Notes: generated from the sequence alone by a model not told the origin. Shown: positions 46,370 to 58,163, counted from the first letter of the stretch. The stretch: 64,000 nucleotides of DNA from Cerrena zonata (GCA_038087015.1 JASBNA010000065.1:175182-239181); one strand, 5' to 3'. A program made the numbers and translations.

Positions 46370-47370
46370 AACAGCCTCATGCGAGCGTACGACCTCTATT
46401 GAGCGCCAACCAGGTTGGACACCACCCTCTCGGATAGATATCAGCAAATCAAGAGATGCCATCCAGGACAAACCGAGCTAGAGGAGAAAGAGCCTACTCG
46501 GATGGCTCAGACTACAGTGGAGGCGTAGAAGCGGCAGCGGCGCTCTTCGATCACAACTTGCAATCTGTACCAATTCTCCGAGTCCAGCTAGACACCTCAA
46601 CACAAACCACGGTCTTCGAGGCTGAGATGGAAGGACTAAGCCTGGCGATGGTGCTCATTTGACGGCAATGCAGGATAACTGACTGCTCCACTGCCATCGA
46701 CGACGTAGCAGCAATACAAGCAGTAAGCACGCCCCGAACTGCCGAAGCTGACTACCTCGTCGTTAGACTTCACGAGAAATTTGCTCTGACAAGACGCAAG
46801 CACCCATGACTACACCTCACCATTAGGTCACAAAGGTATTAGAGGTAGTGAACTGGTGGATCGACATGTCAAGAGGGTAGACTCGAGACTCGAACTCGAC
46901 CATCAATCCCTCCCCTGCAAGTTTACCAAGTTCAACACTAGCTCTTCCAAGCTACGAAAAGTGTACAAAGAGTACCTCAAGATTACACATGGAGACAGTT
47001 GGAAAACCTCCCCAAAATACATCAAGATGTACAAGATCGATAACACTCTCCTTTCAGCAAGCCATCTAAAGCTCACCGTACATCTGCGGGGAAGAGTATC
47101 GGGCGTCCTGACGCAACTCGGAACAGGCCACGCCCTCCTCTATTTTTTCTATATCCTATTGGCAAAGAACATTTCCCACTATGCCCATCATGCAGACAGG
47201 AAGAGGAAGCAATCAGACACCTGATCTTCACATGCCGAGCATACCAGAAAGCGAGGAAATCCCATAGAGCTAAAATACGTCGTCCAGCATCCTCTCCAAC
47301 AAGTGAGCACTCTCTCCATTATTCAAATTTCTGCAATGAATCGGCCGCTTCGATGAAACCTACCGTAGCA
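46370..47370 (+). pseudogene. LINE (non-LTR retrotransposon) 3' remnant: RNase H and Zn knuckle
   Basis: Plus-strand pieces: GWTPPSRIDISKSRDAIQDK, then AYSDGSDYSGGVEAAAALF with TTVFEAEMEGLSLA, the D...E motifs of a LINE RNase H domain (46,480-46,660). After frameshifts comes a spacer with KVYKEYLKITHGDSW and, at about 47,165-47,260, FPLCPSCRQEEEAIRHLIFT, the CxxC...H...C zinc motif that ends fungal LINE ORF2. Several stops and frame changes are present. The reverse transcriptase part is not recognised upstream, so it is 5'-truncated as LINE copies usually are. Confidence 0.75.
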
Positions 47371-47639
47371 TAGCCTCCCTCAAGAAGGTCCATCAATATT
47401 GAAAGAAATAAGGAGAGTACCAGTTCGCGGCTCCTGGACTTCACTGATGCTACGCTTCCTCCTTGCACCAGAGCCACATTCATAGAATACTCGCTCCTCT
47501 CATTCTCTACGCAGATCGAGTATCTCTCAGCGCACAGCCGCACACGCTCCGTCCTCTAACACATGAGTATTCAAATGTTGGCTACCTCGGACAGCACGTC
47601 CATCGACAACCACACCCGACACACTCACCCCCATATTTT

Positions 47640-47745
47640 CTCCTTCTCTATTCTCATTTCGTACTTCTCTCTTTATCTCTCTATCTCTCTCTCTTAATTA
47701 AACGTTCTCATCCTCTCTCTCTCTCTCTCTCTTACTCTCAGGCTC
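47640..47745. repeat. CT-rich microsatellite tract
   Basis: Interrupted (TC)n runs, densest at about 47,672-47,692 and 47,716-47,733. Confidence 0.9.
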
Positions 47746-47765
47746 GTAACATACTGTTTGGTTAG

Positions 47766-48545
47766 CTCACATTCCCCACAGCAGATGTCGCGCTCACATG
47801 TCGGGTCTGCCCACATACATGAAGGCCTCCCGCCTCCGCCTCTTTGGGGGGGTCCTCTCGCAGATATCTTAGGTAGCTACCTATATTCATATCATGTAAT
47901 TCCTTAGTCCAGCATTGGGCCAGGCCCTCGGGTACTATAGACACGAATTTTCTTAAAATAAGAAAAAGAAGAGAAAAAATGATATCGGAGGATATTAAAT
48001 TGTAATCTATGACTGGATATCTTCCCGTACATGCGCACGGTTCATACATGATCTAGAAATAGGAAAATTCTTACTCCTGACTTGTAAACTTGAGAGGAAT
48101 TTAGGACCTTGAAACTACCATTGAGTCGGATTTCTACTATACACACACCGATATATCACTGGCAGAAAAAAATGGAAATAGATAGCAAGAGCTGGAAATT
48201 GGACCAACTGTACTCCTCCGTTACCAATCAACACCGGCAGCTCCATCATACCGTTGTCAGAAAGAGTGAATCGACACCTACTATATATAGCAATTGCTGT
48301 GTATGTTGTTTCTTTACAATCGATTCAACATTAGTAGTTATAGTTATGTTCCTCAACCATACTTACTGTTTCGAAGAGGGGATTCGGTCTTAGAAACATA
48401 TTTCTGCAACAAAGGTCCATATATATCTACTTTCCCATTCATGAGTTACGCCATTCCCTTCTTTGGAAATTTCAAACGCCCTAATTCATCCCCTCCTCTC
48501 AACAGACAGAAGCCGTGAATGTACTTGCATCTGATTGAGGAGTAC
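47766..48545. other. Unassigned region, no gene recognised
   Basis: No motif seen in the open frames at 48,109-48,393 or 48,294-48,518. A CCGTACATGCGCACGG dyad lies near 48,023, similar to one near 55,780. Confidence 0.4.
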
Positions 48546-48960
48546 CTATGAAACCTCTAGTGACAACCTTGGAGCATCACTGTCAGCTTGAGATGGTGCT
48601 GAGATATCTGTGACGCTATTGATATATTCAGGGACAACAAAATTGAGGTCCGCATTTAAGTTAAGGGGTTGTACACAAACACGAACCACAAGTGAAACAT
48701 TACTGCTGTTGTTGCCAACGTTGAGAAAATGAATAAGTCCTTTTGAAAATCGAAGTTTGGTGTGAATATCCCGTCGCGTTCGTGCTATTGACGCTGTCGT
48801 CATAGCTACAACCGGATTTTCTCAAGGACGGAATGTGCATATGGCTCCAAGTGTTTTGTACTTGCAAAAGTCAGCACCCCAATGTGAGATACAATGGGCT
48901 TCGTCGGCCACCACCACGCAACGATATAGGTACGCAATTGTTTACCAAGGTCCCACAGCT
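48546..48960 (-). pseudogene. RecQ-family helicase fragment
   Basis: Minus strand: VVVADEAHCISHWGADF (about 48,868-48,918), the Walker B box of RecQ helicases, then KTLGAICTFRP and, after a stop, NPVVAMTTASIARTRRDIHT (motif III TATA region), LRFSKGLIHFLNVGN and a VPEYINSVTDI segment. The Walker A region and everything after motif III are missing. RecQ-like genes often lie near fungal telomeres or on transposons, but nothing else here proves a subtelomeric location. Confidence 0.7.
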
Positions 48961-51900
48961 GACATAGTATAAATTATCCGCATGTTGAGCATTTCTTGGA
49001 GATATATGCGCAATCATCATGACGTCATCATATATGCCAGAAAAATCGTCAGACCAGTATTATATATGGAAAGGGAAGGTAAAGTACCGTACCATTGTGT
49101 GTGTGGCTACCAGGAAACATTACATTCGTCTGAGAGCGCACTGTCAGAGGCCATTTCAGGGGTTTCAGAGGCTCAGACCTCAGGGATGTTGGATTTTGGT
49201 TCCAATTTCCTTAGACGGTATGCTCAGGACCATCGGAACTTATAGCATTCTCAGGGCTCAGATCTCTCAGAAGCTATGAATTCAAAAAAAGTATTATTGT
49301 ATGTTTTCCTCCCTATACAAGGTCATTATTCTAAGACTGTCTACGTAGTCACCATCATGATGAGTAAGAGAGCAGTGAGAGGTTCTGACAGAATGGGGCT
49401 GATATTGGCCTTCTTGTACTGCGAGATACTTTCTGTTAACCCTTCTTAACTTGATCTTGATCAGACCAAGGAGAAATGGATGAGTCGGCAGCGGTCAACT
49501 CCTTAGTAAGAACACAAGACGGGAGGGGGACTGTGAGCATCGAATTGTCAACTTCAGAGAGAGGTGTGGTAATCGGGAAGGACAACGGTGTCGTAGCTCT
49601 ACAGAATTAAAGATAGCCTTGGTTACAACAGTAAGATGATATTCTATGTCTGTATTGAATATTAAAGAACATGCAAAGAGCAGTGGATGACTCACAGTTG
49701 GCTCTGTCTAGTGGGCATTTCATTGTTCCCACAGGAGCTATACTAGATATAAGCAAGAGACGTGTGCATGAGGCATGATGCATGATGCAATATTAGTAGT
49801 AGGAAATGGTGACCACATTATCGACGTTTGGATGGTGAGTGTCGAAAAACAACTAAGTCCAACACTCTCTGTCAACGTTGCATTGAGCGCTAACATGAGT
49901 TTCTAAACGATTAAACACTGCATCTATCATGGTCATCGACATCTTCAAGTACTCGTTCATGACCATTGCATACCAAGTTTACTCCAATATCCCACTATGT
50001 GCTGCTATACACACATAGGAACTCGGGCTTATACATCATCTCCAGCCTTGAAACAACGTCCCATGACCCTCTGCTTTTTGTCACTGGCCACCACCAGCCG
50101 GTACTAGTACAACATTCTTACATCTCGTTTTTAGCATAGCTCCAGGCCTTCCAGCTTATACAATACTATAGGTATCCATCCCATGTCTACTATATCTTGC
50201 GATATAACAGGGATATAACCCCTACCACTAACCCTGCAGTTTAATCTGCTCACGGTGGGCTCGATAGATTCAGCGAGTGATCATACTCTATTATACAATA
50301 CTACGTGAGCCATTACAACTACATTACTGTACCCTTGATCCCCGCTGGGAGAACCATAACACCAAGTCCAATTCTTTTTATTCGACTCAATGGTTTTTCT
50401 TCGCCCTACTTTCACCCATTTTGAGGAGATGAAACTCCTTTTATAATATTGTATATACATATCAGAGTTGTAGAGAATAACAGTACCATGATATTATATG
50501 TGACTCTGAGTTCCTGAGACATCTGAGGTAGTTCTGAGAATTCTGAGCCCCTGAGAAGCCAATTGGAGGGTCTCAGCGACTCAGTGCATGTAGGTTCTCC
50601 TGATGACTGCTGTGTATTAAATATCTACTTCCAATGATATCATACTCTGGTATTTTTTTTCCCGCCGGTCGCATCCTGAAATTACCTTTGAGGTAACTAT
50701 AGTCACCTCGGATACAGTGGTAAATGTTGACTCACCCGGTATTGTGTTCTGTTGATGTGATTCGGTCAATCGTTCGCCGGGCTACAATTTCTATTTCTTC
50801 TGAGATACCACCACTTATCATGCCTTTGGTGGATATTAATACAATATACAATCTGCGTCCTGTTAGCAGGGAGTTTAAGCACTCGTATCAGTGAGATACA
50901 TCCCTGTTTCGCTCTAGAGTGATATATGCGACATCATGTCGGTGAGCCGAGCATTTAGACGCCTACAGCGAGCAGTTAGACGCCCCAAGCAATCCTTGTT
51001 GATAAGGCGTGTAGGATACTCCGGACTATTCAGAGCCTGCACTGTGACTATGCTGTATAAACGTTCTGTAGTACCCATCCGCATCAGACATCCAGCTGTT
51101 TCGTAGACGGTAAGTATCTTAGCCGTCTTCACCATCCTTATAATATAGCATGGGCTAACTCTAGGATATAACCCCTCGATAATAGTTTCCCTAATGTACT
51201 AGCTCCCTTTTATGGACAGTCTCCCGCACCTTGGATTCCATTATACCTTCGAGCTTCCCGCACATTGTTTCTGATTTCACAAGTACTTTCACATACACTT
51301 GTTACTGGTAGCGGAGATGAGACACTGAGAATAACAATATGTGTGTGTACATCGGAAGTATGCTTTTGAGTACGTATAATGGTTATATCGATAATGCACA
51401 CACATCTATGTACTATCCTCCTTTTCTCTATGTGAACTTAAGATCACTTAAGTAGTAGGGCATGGAACTTATGGTGTATCGGATGTACAGAAAATTTCCA
51501 CATATATTTGAGGGTAGTTGTGTGTGTTTCGAATATATTCCTCAGGGATGCTTAATTCGCGCATATATTTTTGAGTGATGTGAAACACACGCATTCAAAG
51601 ACCGGGCTTCGGGAACTCGGAACTTCCATGCACATAGGTTTCAGTCGGTACTCGATCCAGAATTTCGCCAAGTCCCCAGAACGTGACATGACTCAGCATG
51701 TGACATGTGACCCCCTGATCAATTCCTGGCCGGTCTCTGTAGCCGAACAGTAACCTCTATCTCTCTCCCTTCTCCGTCACCCTCTCCCTCCCTCCTCCTG
51801 TCGTCCTCTTCCTCTTCCTACTCCGTCACCCCTCTCCCTGACATCTTTACCGCCATCATCCTCACTGGCCTGCTTCCTGGTCATTGCAGTCATTACTGCT

Positions 51901-53154
51901 ATCTTGTCCTCCCCCGCTCTTACCAACAGGCAATGGTGCCCATGGTACACCGGTAAGTGGCCACCACAACTCTCATAGGCACACTATCATGGTGATAGCA
52001 AGACAGGGTCATGCCAGGTAAGTTGATCATTGTATCGCTAGGCATGATTCACTGCTCATCTTGGCATTCCTAGCTTCCTAGGTAGTGTAGTTGTCATAGG
52101 ACCTAGCATCTATATGCAAACCCTGTACTAGTAGTCTCAATAGATACACATATTAATATTAGAATTGATGCATTTGCACAATTTGAATATGTGTGCATTT
52201 TGTGAATAGATGCACATTTTGCAAATAGGTGTGTGTGAATCCTGTGAATAGTTGTGTGTGCACATTTCGCGAATAGATATGTGCGCAAATATTTGAATAT
52301 ATGCGCATATTACAAATATATGTATGAGTGGTTGTTCATAAGAAAATATGCGCAAATGTCAAAAAATATATGCGCAAACGCCAATATATATGCAGAATAA
52401 TAAATGTACAAACGGTACACCATAGGAACTTGGTAGGTTCGTACAAAGATATACTCTAAAAGCTGGTTTTAAGGCCAGAAATGCAATATTATTGAGGTAG
52501 CTAATTGTAAGGATCTCAAAGAGCTTTTAGTATAAATTATACTCAAAGTCATTCATAACATGGTAATGCACTTCACCCATTCGTAATGACATTTTTGAGG
52601 TACTTAATGATGTGCGTGCACATTCTACACAGTCTTAACATTTGTGTGCATGTTGTATATATAGCTTGCGGTTGGTAATATCCAAACTTTCTGGAACTCT
52701 AATGCATATGTAAGAAACATAAGAAAGAATACAAAAAGCGTGTGAGAGCCCCGAGGAGTGCGCAGTATAATCAGTATACAAATGGTACACCACATAAGAA
52801 ACATGAAAAATTTCGACCCTCGCCTCCCAAGTTCTACCCCTGGGATTTTTGGTCCCCAGAGCTAATTCACGCTTGCGAAACCAATGTAATGTGAAGAGAA
52901 CGACTCAGGGATAAATCACTGGTGGAATATCACATTTTACCCCAATCATCGCATTATCTATGTGCTCCTTTATGTACGTGATTTCCTTTCCTCTCCAACC
53001 CTCGTAGCTTTTCTCTAAATCCCCATGACTCTAATGCATGAGCCCCTCAACAGATCGTAAAAGTGGCGTAGAGCCCACGGGCCCTCAAGCTCTAGATGTG
53101 CGCAAGTGACCAATAACCGTAATTGCCAGAGAGTAGCCATAACAACTAGGTTAG
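48961..53154. other. Gene desert with repeat-like tracts
   Basis: No gene recognised. It holds CTGAG/TCAGA-rich segments at about 49,130-49,275 and 50,495-50,590, CT-rich sequence at 51,755-51,840, a degenerate minisatellite at 52,175-52,400, and a GGTACACCA(T/C)A motif repeated at 52,413 and 52,778. Confidence 0.5.
52175..52400. repeat. Degenerate tandem repeat, about 20-24 bp period
   Basis: Units follow the pattern GAATA-(G/T)ATGTGTGCGCATTTT, for example GAATATGTGTGCATTTTGT, GAATAGATGCACATTTTGC, GAATAGATATGTGCGCAAAT. Alternating purine/pyrimidine (GTGTGCGCA) cores could adopt non-B forms. Confidence 0.65.
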
Positions 53155-55233
53155 TTACATCATTGTCATCCACATTTTCCCCAATTTTTCAGCTATCACA
53201 GATACCATCTTTGGATCAAATATTCCAAGTCCCACCGTTCGCTCTATTTCACTTATGAAATAGTGGCATCGATCATTGGCCACCATTACACCTATGTCTA
53301 GTCGACATAGCTTGGATAATGTTGTCCCGCCATATGGTCCCCTTAGTTCGCGGTGTACCAGTGCACGTAGTGTGCGGGTAGCGAAGTCGATAAGCTCAAT
53401 TCGCCCTGCTTCTGAGTCGGAAACTTCCTCTTGTGTCGGCCACAGCAGAAAATCGTTTCTAGAGCGGTTTTTCGAAATAATGGCACTGCAACAGAGATTA
53501 AAAATAGCGAAAACATATAAAACAAAGAACATACTGCATTTCAGCAAGCGTGGGTATTGCAGGATCGATAGAAAATTCCCACCCTTGCTTGATGGTATTG
53601 TATCTCGTCGCGGCAATGTAAATCACGTCCATATCTATAACATATACCTTGAGTTCGCCTAATTGGCGGAGCTGTGGGACCCAATCCTGTACCATCCAAT
53701 GCCTTTCAGGCAATACAGATTCGTCCAGAAGCTTCTCCACTGTGGGCATTATGAGGTTTGATCCATCAGGGAGATACACGTCTTCTTGGTAGGAACTAAA
53801 ACACCTCTTCAGGACTTTGTCGCTAGGAATGCTTTGCTCATCCCATAGTGTTGTAAATGGTCTGGCCGTATGTGTTACTGTTGCTGCAATATCATCCAGT
53901 TTCACAATGGTACTCCATTTGCAAGCAGCCATCTTGATCAGATTCAGAGGTGGCCATATAAACGTGTAGTTCGCTAGCCGCTCCATTCGCCTGTCAAAGT
54001 CTGCAGATATCGCCAATGTAATTCCAGTGGATATCCGACTTTAAGAATGGCATCAAGATTAGTGCGATAAATCTGTAAAACAATGAAGTACTTACATATA
54101 TTCTGTAGAGTAATCCACTAATCCGGTAACCATATCGTATCTCCGCCACTCAAGGAAGTCCTCCTCCTTGTCAACGGACATTATCCATTTCAGAAACGCC
54201 GTCCATGGAGTTATCTTGAGCTCGATGTGGCTTTTGTAGCAACGTCTGATACATAACATAACGAAAAGCTGGTGAGTAGATAGTCAGTTTCTGCCGTACG
54301 TCGCCATCATTGACATACCCATTGATCAATAAGTACCCGCGTTGAGTCTAACCTTTTCTTCAATATGGAAAAGTGCCCTTGAGCTGCTGAGATGATTTGC
54401 AACTCTTCGTCATGAACATCTTCTGTGATATAATTCAAGTGATTCTTCATGTCCTTAGCGCTTGCGGACATGTTGGGGTCCGGGATATAGTGGATGTGGA
54501 CTCGTTTTGGCGGACAAGCAAAGACCTCGGAGGGATGCACGTCCTGTAGAAAGAAACACTAAATAGTAAGCAGATGTTCAAAGATTTATCATGCACCCAC
54601 AACATTCTGAAGGGAAATCAATTCCATCTCAGCTGCTAGATTCGATGTCTCGCTATGTGCCGGAGTCACTCTACCAGACGATGAAGGGGGCGAGAGACTA
54701 GGTGAATGGGATCTCTCATGAGGGCTATTGTACGTCGCAGACATTCTCCCAGTGACAGATTTGTTTACTGCCAAGTCCAATACAATTTGTGGGATTGGGC
54801 CGGTATACCTCTGCTGTCTTTATGAGCAAGTGGTTGCGGAAAATAAGTAATGGCCTACACTGGATTGTAAGAAGCTAATAACTTCTTGGCGAACATCTCC
54901 CTGTATGCTGGTCAGAACGTTCTGGTAGTCCTCGGTGGATGGAACTATATATTTGGCCAACTCCATCGGTATTTTCCCACCCTTCATCATGAACGAGTGC
55001 GCTCTGCATTGGGAGGAGCAGTTGGGATGTAGGGGTTTAGTTAGCATATGCCGTCTAAGGGAAGATCCTTCCCTTGGCCATAATATACCTCGTTTACTAC
55101 CCGTACAACCTGCAGGTGAGCATTCATGTGCGCATTTTTCATATCCTTGCTGTTTCCGCCCTGATGTCCGCGCTAGCAAGGAGTATGGTAATGGGGATGT
55201 CGATGGCACAGGACTATCTGAAGCCTTCGGCAT
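53155..55233 (-). CDS. Predicted ATP-grasp-fold protein, paralogue 2
   Basis: Minus-strand multi-exon gene, ATG 55,233 (MPKASDSPVPSTSPLPYSLL), stop 53,155. The first exon contains a Cys/His cluster: KCAHECSPAGC, then LRRHMLTKPLHPNCSSQCRAH, a possible zinc-binding module. A Ser/Pro-rich linker exon follows (54,589-54,780), then HIHYIPDPNMSASAKD, KITPWTAFLKWIM, LVDYSTEYI, FIWPPLNLIKMAA, KVLKRCFSSYQEDVYLPD, WMVQDWVPQLRQLGELKVYV, and CRLDIGVM with YFISEIE near the end. The last five motifs parallel paralogue 1 and fit the ATP-grasp order (ATP-binding Lys, hinge Glu, Mg-binding Asp and Glu). All exons are open. Substrate and partner are unknown. Confidence 0.65.
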
Positions 55234-55696
55234 ATAGATGAAGATATCGTACCGGTCAGAGAAAACGTCACAGAGAAGAGGGAGCTGTGACGAAGGGGAT
55301 CACGCATCAAAGTCACTCTATGGACCAAGTTGCTGATTATATACTAGGTCTGCTGTGTGACTGTGATGTGACGCATGAAACCGCTACCACCAGGAGGAGA
55401 AATATAGGGTGGGCAATCTCCCATCCACCATACTACCGAGCGGAGATTCAAACTCACCACAGAGATTCTCTCCCACCCGTGACTATGGGAAAGTTTGTCA
55501 GCCCCCGTCGATTAGCGCCTCGTCACAGTATGTCACAATCTACCCTCAAGTACTCATTACTCACAAGTAAATAGGATAATTATAGGCAGTGTGATATGTG
55601 TAGAGGTAGCATATATAGAGCTTTGTATTCATTGAGGCCTTTACACCATCCACATGTTTTCAATCTTACTGGCAAACACATTGATGCCATGTAAGT

Positions 55697-55744
55697 ACTC
55701 GACAATATGCCACTGCGTGGCTCTTGGCTTGCCCGATTCATTTG
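55697..55744 (+). repeat. Short dispersed repeat (CGACAATATGCC... family), copy
   Basis: Nearly identical to 18,373-18,418 over about 46 bp, then diverges. Confidence 0.75.
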
Positions 55745-55906
55745 CTGTCTGCCACCCAGTAAGTACTAGATAATACCCGTGCATTCGCACGGTCTACATT
55801 TAACATTTGAGAGTAAGTCATGTAAACCAAGTAATTAGGTAAAAGGTTACAATATTATTTAGCAACTTGAACTGATTGCTAATAATGTATAGAGGTTGTG
55901 AACCGT

Positions 55907-55965
55907 GCTCCTCCGCTGCCGGTGGGCACCGGCAGCTCCGTCGCACTGCTCCAGCCTGGCAGTGC
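55907..55965. repeat. Type-C member of the hairpin family plus adjacent second hairpin
   Basis: GCTCCTCC (55,907-55,914), stem GCTGCCGGT, loop GGGC, stem ACCGGCAGC, then TCCGTCGC. The flanks equal those of the repeat-H hairpins, but the stem sequence is entirely different and still perfectly paired. Directly after it comes a second hairpin, GCACTGC (55,943-55,949) with GCAGTGC (55,959-55,965). No repeat-H body surrounds this copy. Confidence 0.75.
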
Positions 55966-56611
55966 TACATATTCCCTGCAAGGGTCTTCTTGTCGATCTC
56001 GCCGCCTGCCATGCACTCGTACATTTTCCTTCTCCTTCGTACGTGACACGGATTTCTGCACAGGCGGGCAAGGTTAGAAACATTGTTGTGCTTACCTTGT
56101 TATACTTACCAATAAATATTGTGAAATACTGTTATTGTTCCGATTCTTAGACAGATACAATATTATACTTAAAATAGTGCCATAGGATGAATTACCTAAT
56201 AGTGTTACTTACCACAAATATTGAACATGAAAGAGTGGATAGCATTAAACAAAAATATTATTGAGTTAAATGACAGACTTGGGGGTCGGGACCATGCACT
56301 CCATCCTCCACTTGATATATATGCCCCAGCATGGAACCCCTAGGAACTCGGAAGAAGTACTGGAGGAAAGTACAGAAATTTCGAGATAATTCTTCGAAAT
56401 GTTCAGCTTGAAACTGAGCGCTGGCCCTAGGGCCTCCGTCCCAAGAGCCGAGCCGACCAATCAAATTGCAAAGTGCCAGTCAATCAGATTGCTCAGTTGA
56501 CTACCAAAAAAGGGACCGACCTCTTTTATGTATATAGATGGTTGCGATTACATAAGCATGCTGGTCCAAATAAGGTCTCAACGCAAAGGAGCGCCCACCA
56601 AGCGTGTATAA

Positions 56612-56765
56612 ACAATACCAAGCACAACCTTGCATATCGTCAGAAAAATGGGTGCCAAGTTGGACCTCACGAAGATAACTGGCGCCAGTATTTGACGCTT
56701 GAGGCAATTTGGGTGTCTCTAGTTGGACCGGGAGATGCTTGCTCTAAATCGAGCAAGAACTCTTA
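56612..56765 (+). repeat. Dispersed repeat D, copy 3
   Basis: Closest relative of the copy at 21,893-22,075, including the 3' hairpin CTTGCTC-TAAATC-GAGCAAG. It lies directly upstream of the TA-MITE copy at 56,798. Confidence 0.75.
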
Positions 56766-56797
56766 TTAAACTTGAGGATAGCCTTGGGGACGCATTA

Positions 56798-57071
56798 CTT
56801 ACGACTCCAAAAAGTAATAAGACTTTCTCAGGCGCCGCATGGGACTGTGCTATGATCACAGATACAACATATAGTGTAGCACAGCAACAACTTGATCTAA
56901 AGCCATAAAATATTGCAATATTGTATTTACACTCGATCAAATGGTCCTGTATCTTCAAAATCTCAGATGACCCACTTGTTCTGTTGTAGAATGTCAACTT
57001 CGAGGAGATGTGTGGCAGAAGACAGCAAAGCGCTTATCAAATCATCTCGTTACTTTTTGTAGCCATGAGTA
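56798..57071. mobile_element. TA-flanked MITE, second copy (family of 1,985-2,266)
   Basis: Same orientation and order as the muskelin-inserted copy: CCAAAAAGTAAT at the left, CTCAGGCGCCGCATG, GACCCACTTGTTCTGTTGTA, AGCAAAGCGCTTATC, and TTACTTTTTGTAGCCATGAG at the right, ending near TA 57,070. The left terminus is eroded. Confidence 0.75.
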
Positions 57072-57742
57072 GAGCGAGTTCATGGTAGAAAACCGGCGCC
57101 TAGGTTTACATCTAGAGACAGTTGTAAATTCTATTCCCCCCTGCACGAGCAAGTGATTTTTGAATGGTCAATTATTGGACCATTTCCCACGGTATTGTGA
57201 CATACCAGAGAACATATATATCCTCTTTTCACTGCCTTCCGACCTACCTTAGTCTACAAGTCTCGAACATCTGAAGCCCCCAAATGAACCACAGCTAGTG
57301 CTACTGTGAACAGCCGTGATATTCCATACAGCAAGCTTTACTTTGCCCAAATACATACTTTCTCCCTACAAGTCACCGTTCGTAACGTGAGCTACAACCT
57401 GAGATACGCTACGGACATTCACAAATGCATTGTGGGAGTAGTAACCCTCAATGTCTCACAATCGAGGATGGCACGGAAGGAGAATGTGCTCATAATATAG
57501 TATTCATCCTCCCTCGCAGATCCGAAATGGTCGATTCCGCGTCTAAAATGGTGTTTACAACCAGGTTTACAACTAGGAGAGGGGGGGTACCCCCCCTTCT
57601 AGATTCCAAATCTACAATGCACCTCCCAATTCCGACTCAATGGTACCGCTCAGCGGCATCCCGGCCAACAAGCGTCTCGAGGCGTTTTCTACCACATTAT
57701 GATTTAGAACTCGTTCTAAATGCCTACGGAAAGGCATCCATT
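57072..57742. other. Unassigned region with a G7-TA-C7 palindrome
   Basis: No gene recognised; the 57,425-57,751 frame has no motif. GGGGGGGTACCCCCCC occupies 57,581-57,596 inside a larger imperfect dyad bounded by CTAG (57,573) and CTAG (57,599). Confidence 0.45.
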
Positions 57743-58163
57743 ATAAGGTAGACCCACAACACTTCCAATGACATCACGTGCATACTGCCCGTCACACTTG
57801 GGCCTGTTTGAGTGGGGCGAACCTATGTAAATACTACTCCTCCAGCGGGAGGCATGTTGGTAGAAAATGGAAACAGTCAACTCATGTTAATTGAATTTTG
57901 TGAAATTTTGACTGTTTCCGATTTTCGTTTTGATGTCTCTGTCCAAAGCCTTAGTCGTTGGACGAGCTCTAACGAGAGGTTTTGGCTAGCGCTGGCATAC
58001 TCGCACTACCTCATTTGTAGTTGATGAGGAGCTTTTCGACACGTAAGGGGTTAAACGCCCGGCTTATTGTTACTTATCCCATCAGAAACGACGTAGACTG
58101 AGTGCTTCACGTGCCAGTCACACTGTGACGATAGTCATTGGAAGTGTTGTGGGTCTACCTTAT
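57743..58163. mobile_element. MITE with about 30-bp inverted terminal repeats
   Basis: The left end ATAAGGTAGACCCACAACAC continues TTCCAATGAC and is matched in reverse at 58,122-58,163. TA occurs at both edges, so a TA target duplication is possible. Inside, GGAAACAGTCAA pairs with TTGACTGTTTCC (about 57,869-57,929). No coding capacity. Confidence 0.75.

Larger units (their letters stand above)
55234..56611. other. Intergenic region with small repeats and tandem hairpins
   Basis: Open frames at 55,287-55,574 and 56,258-56,464 have no recognised motif. Holds the short CGACAATATGCC repeat, a CCGTGC-ATTC-GCACGG dyad (near 55,776-55,791), and the type-C double hairpin listed separately. Confidence 0.45.
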
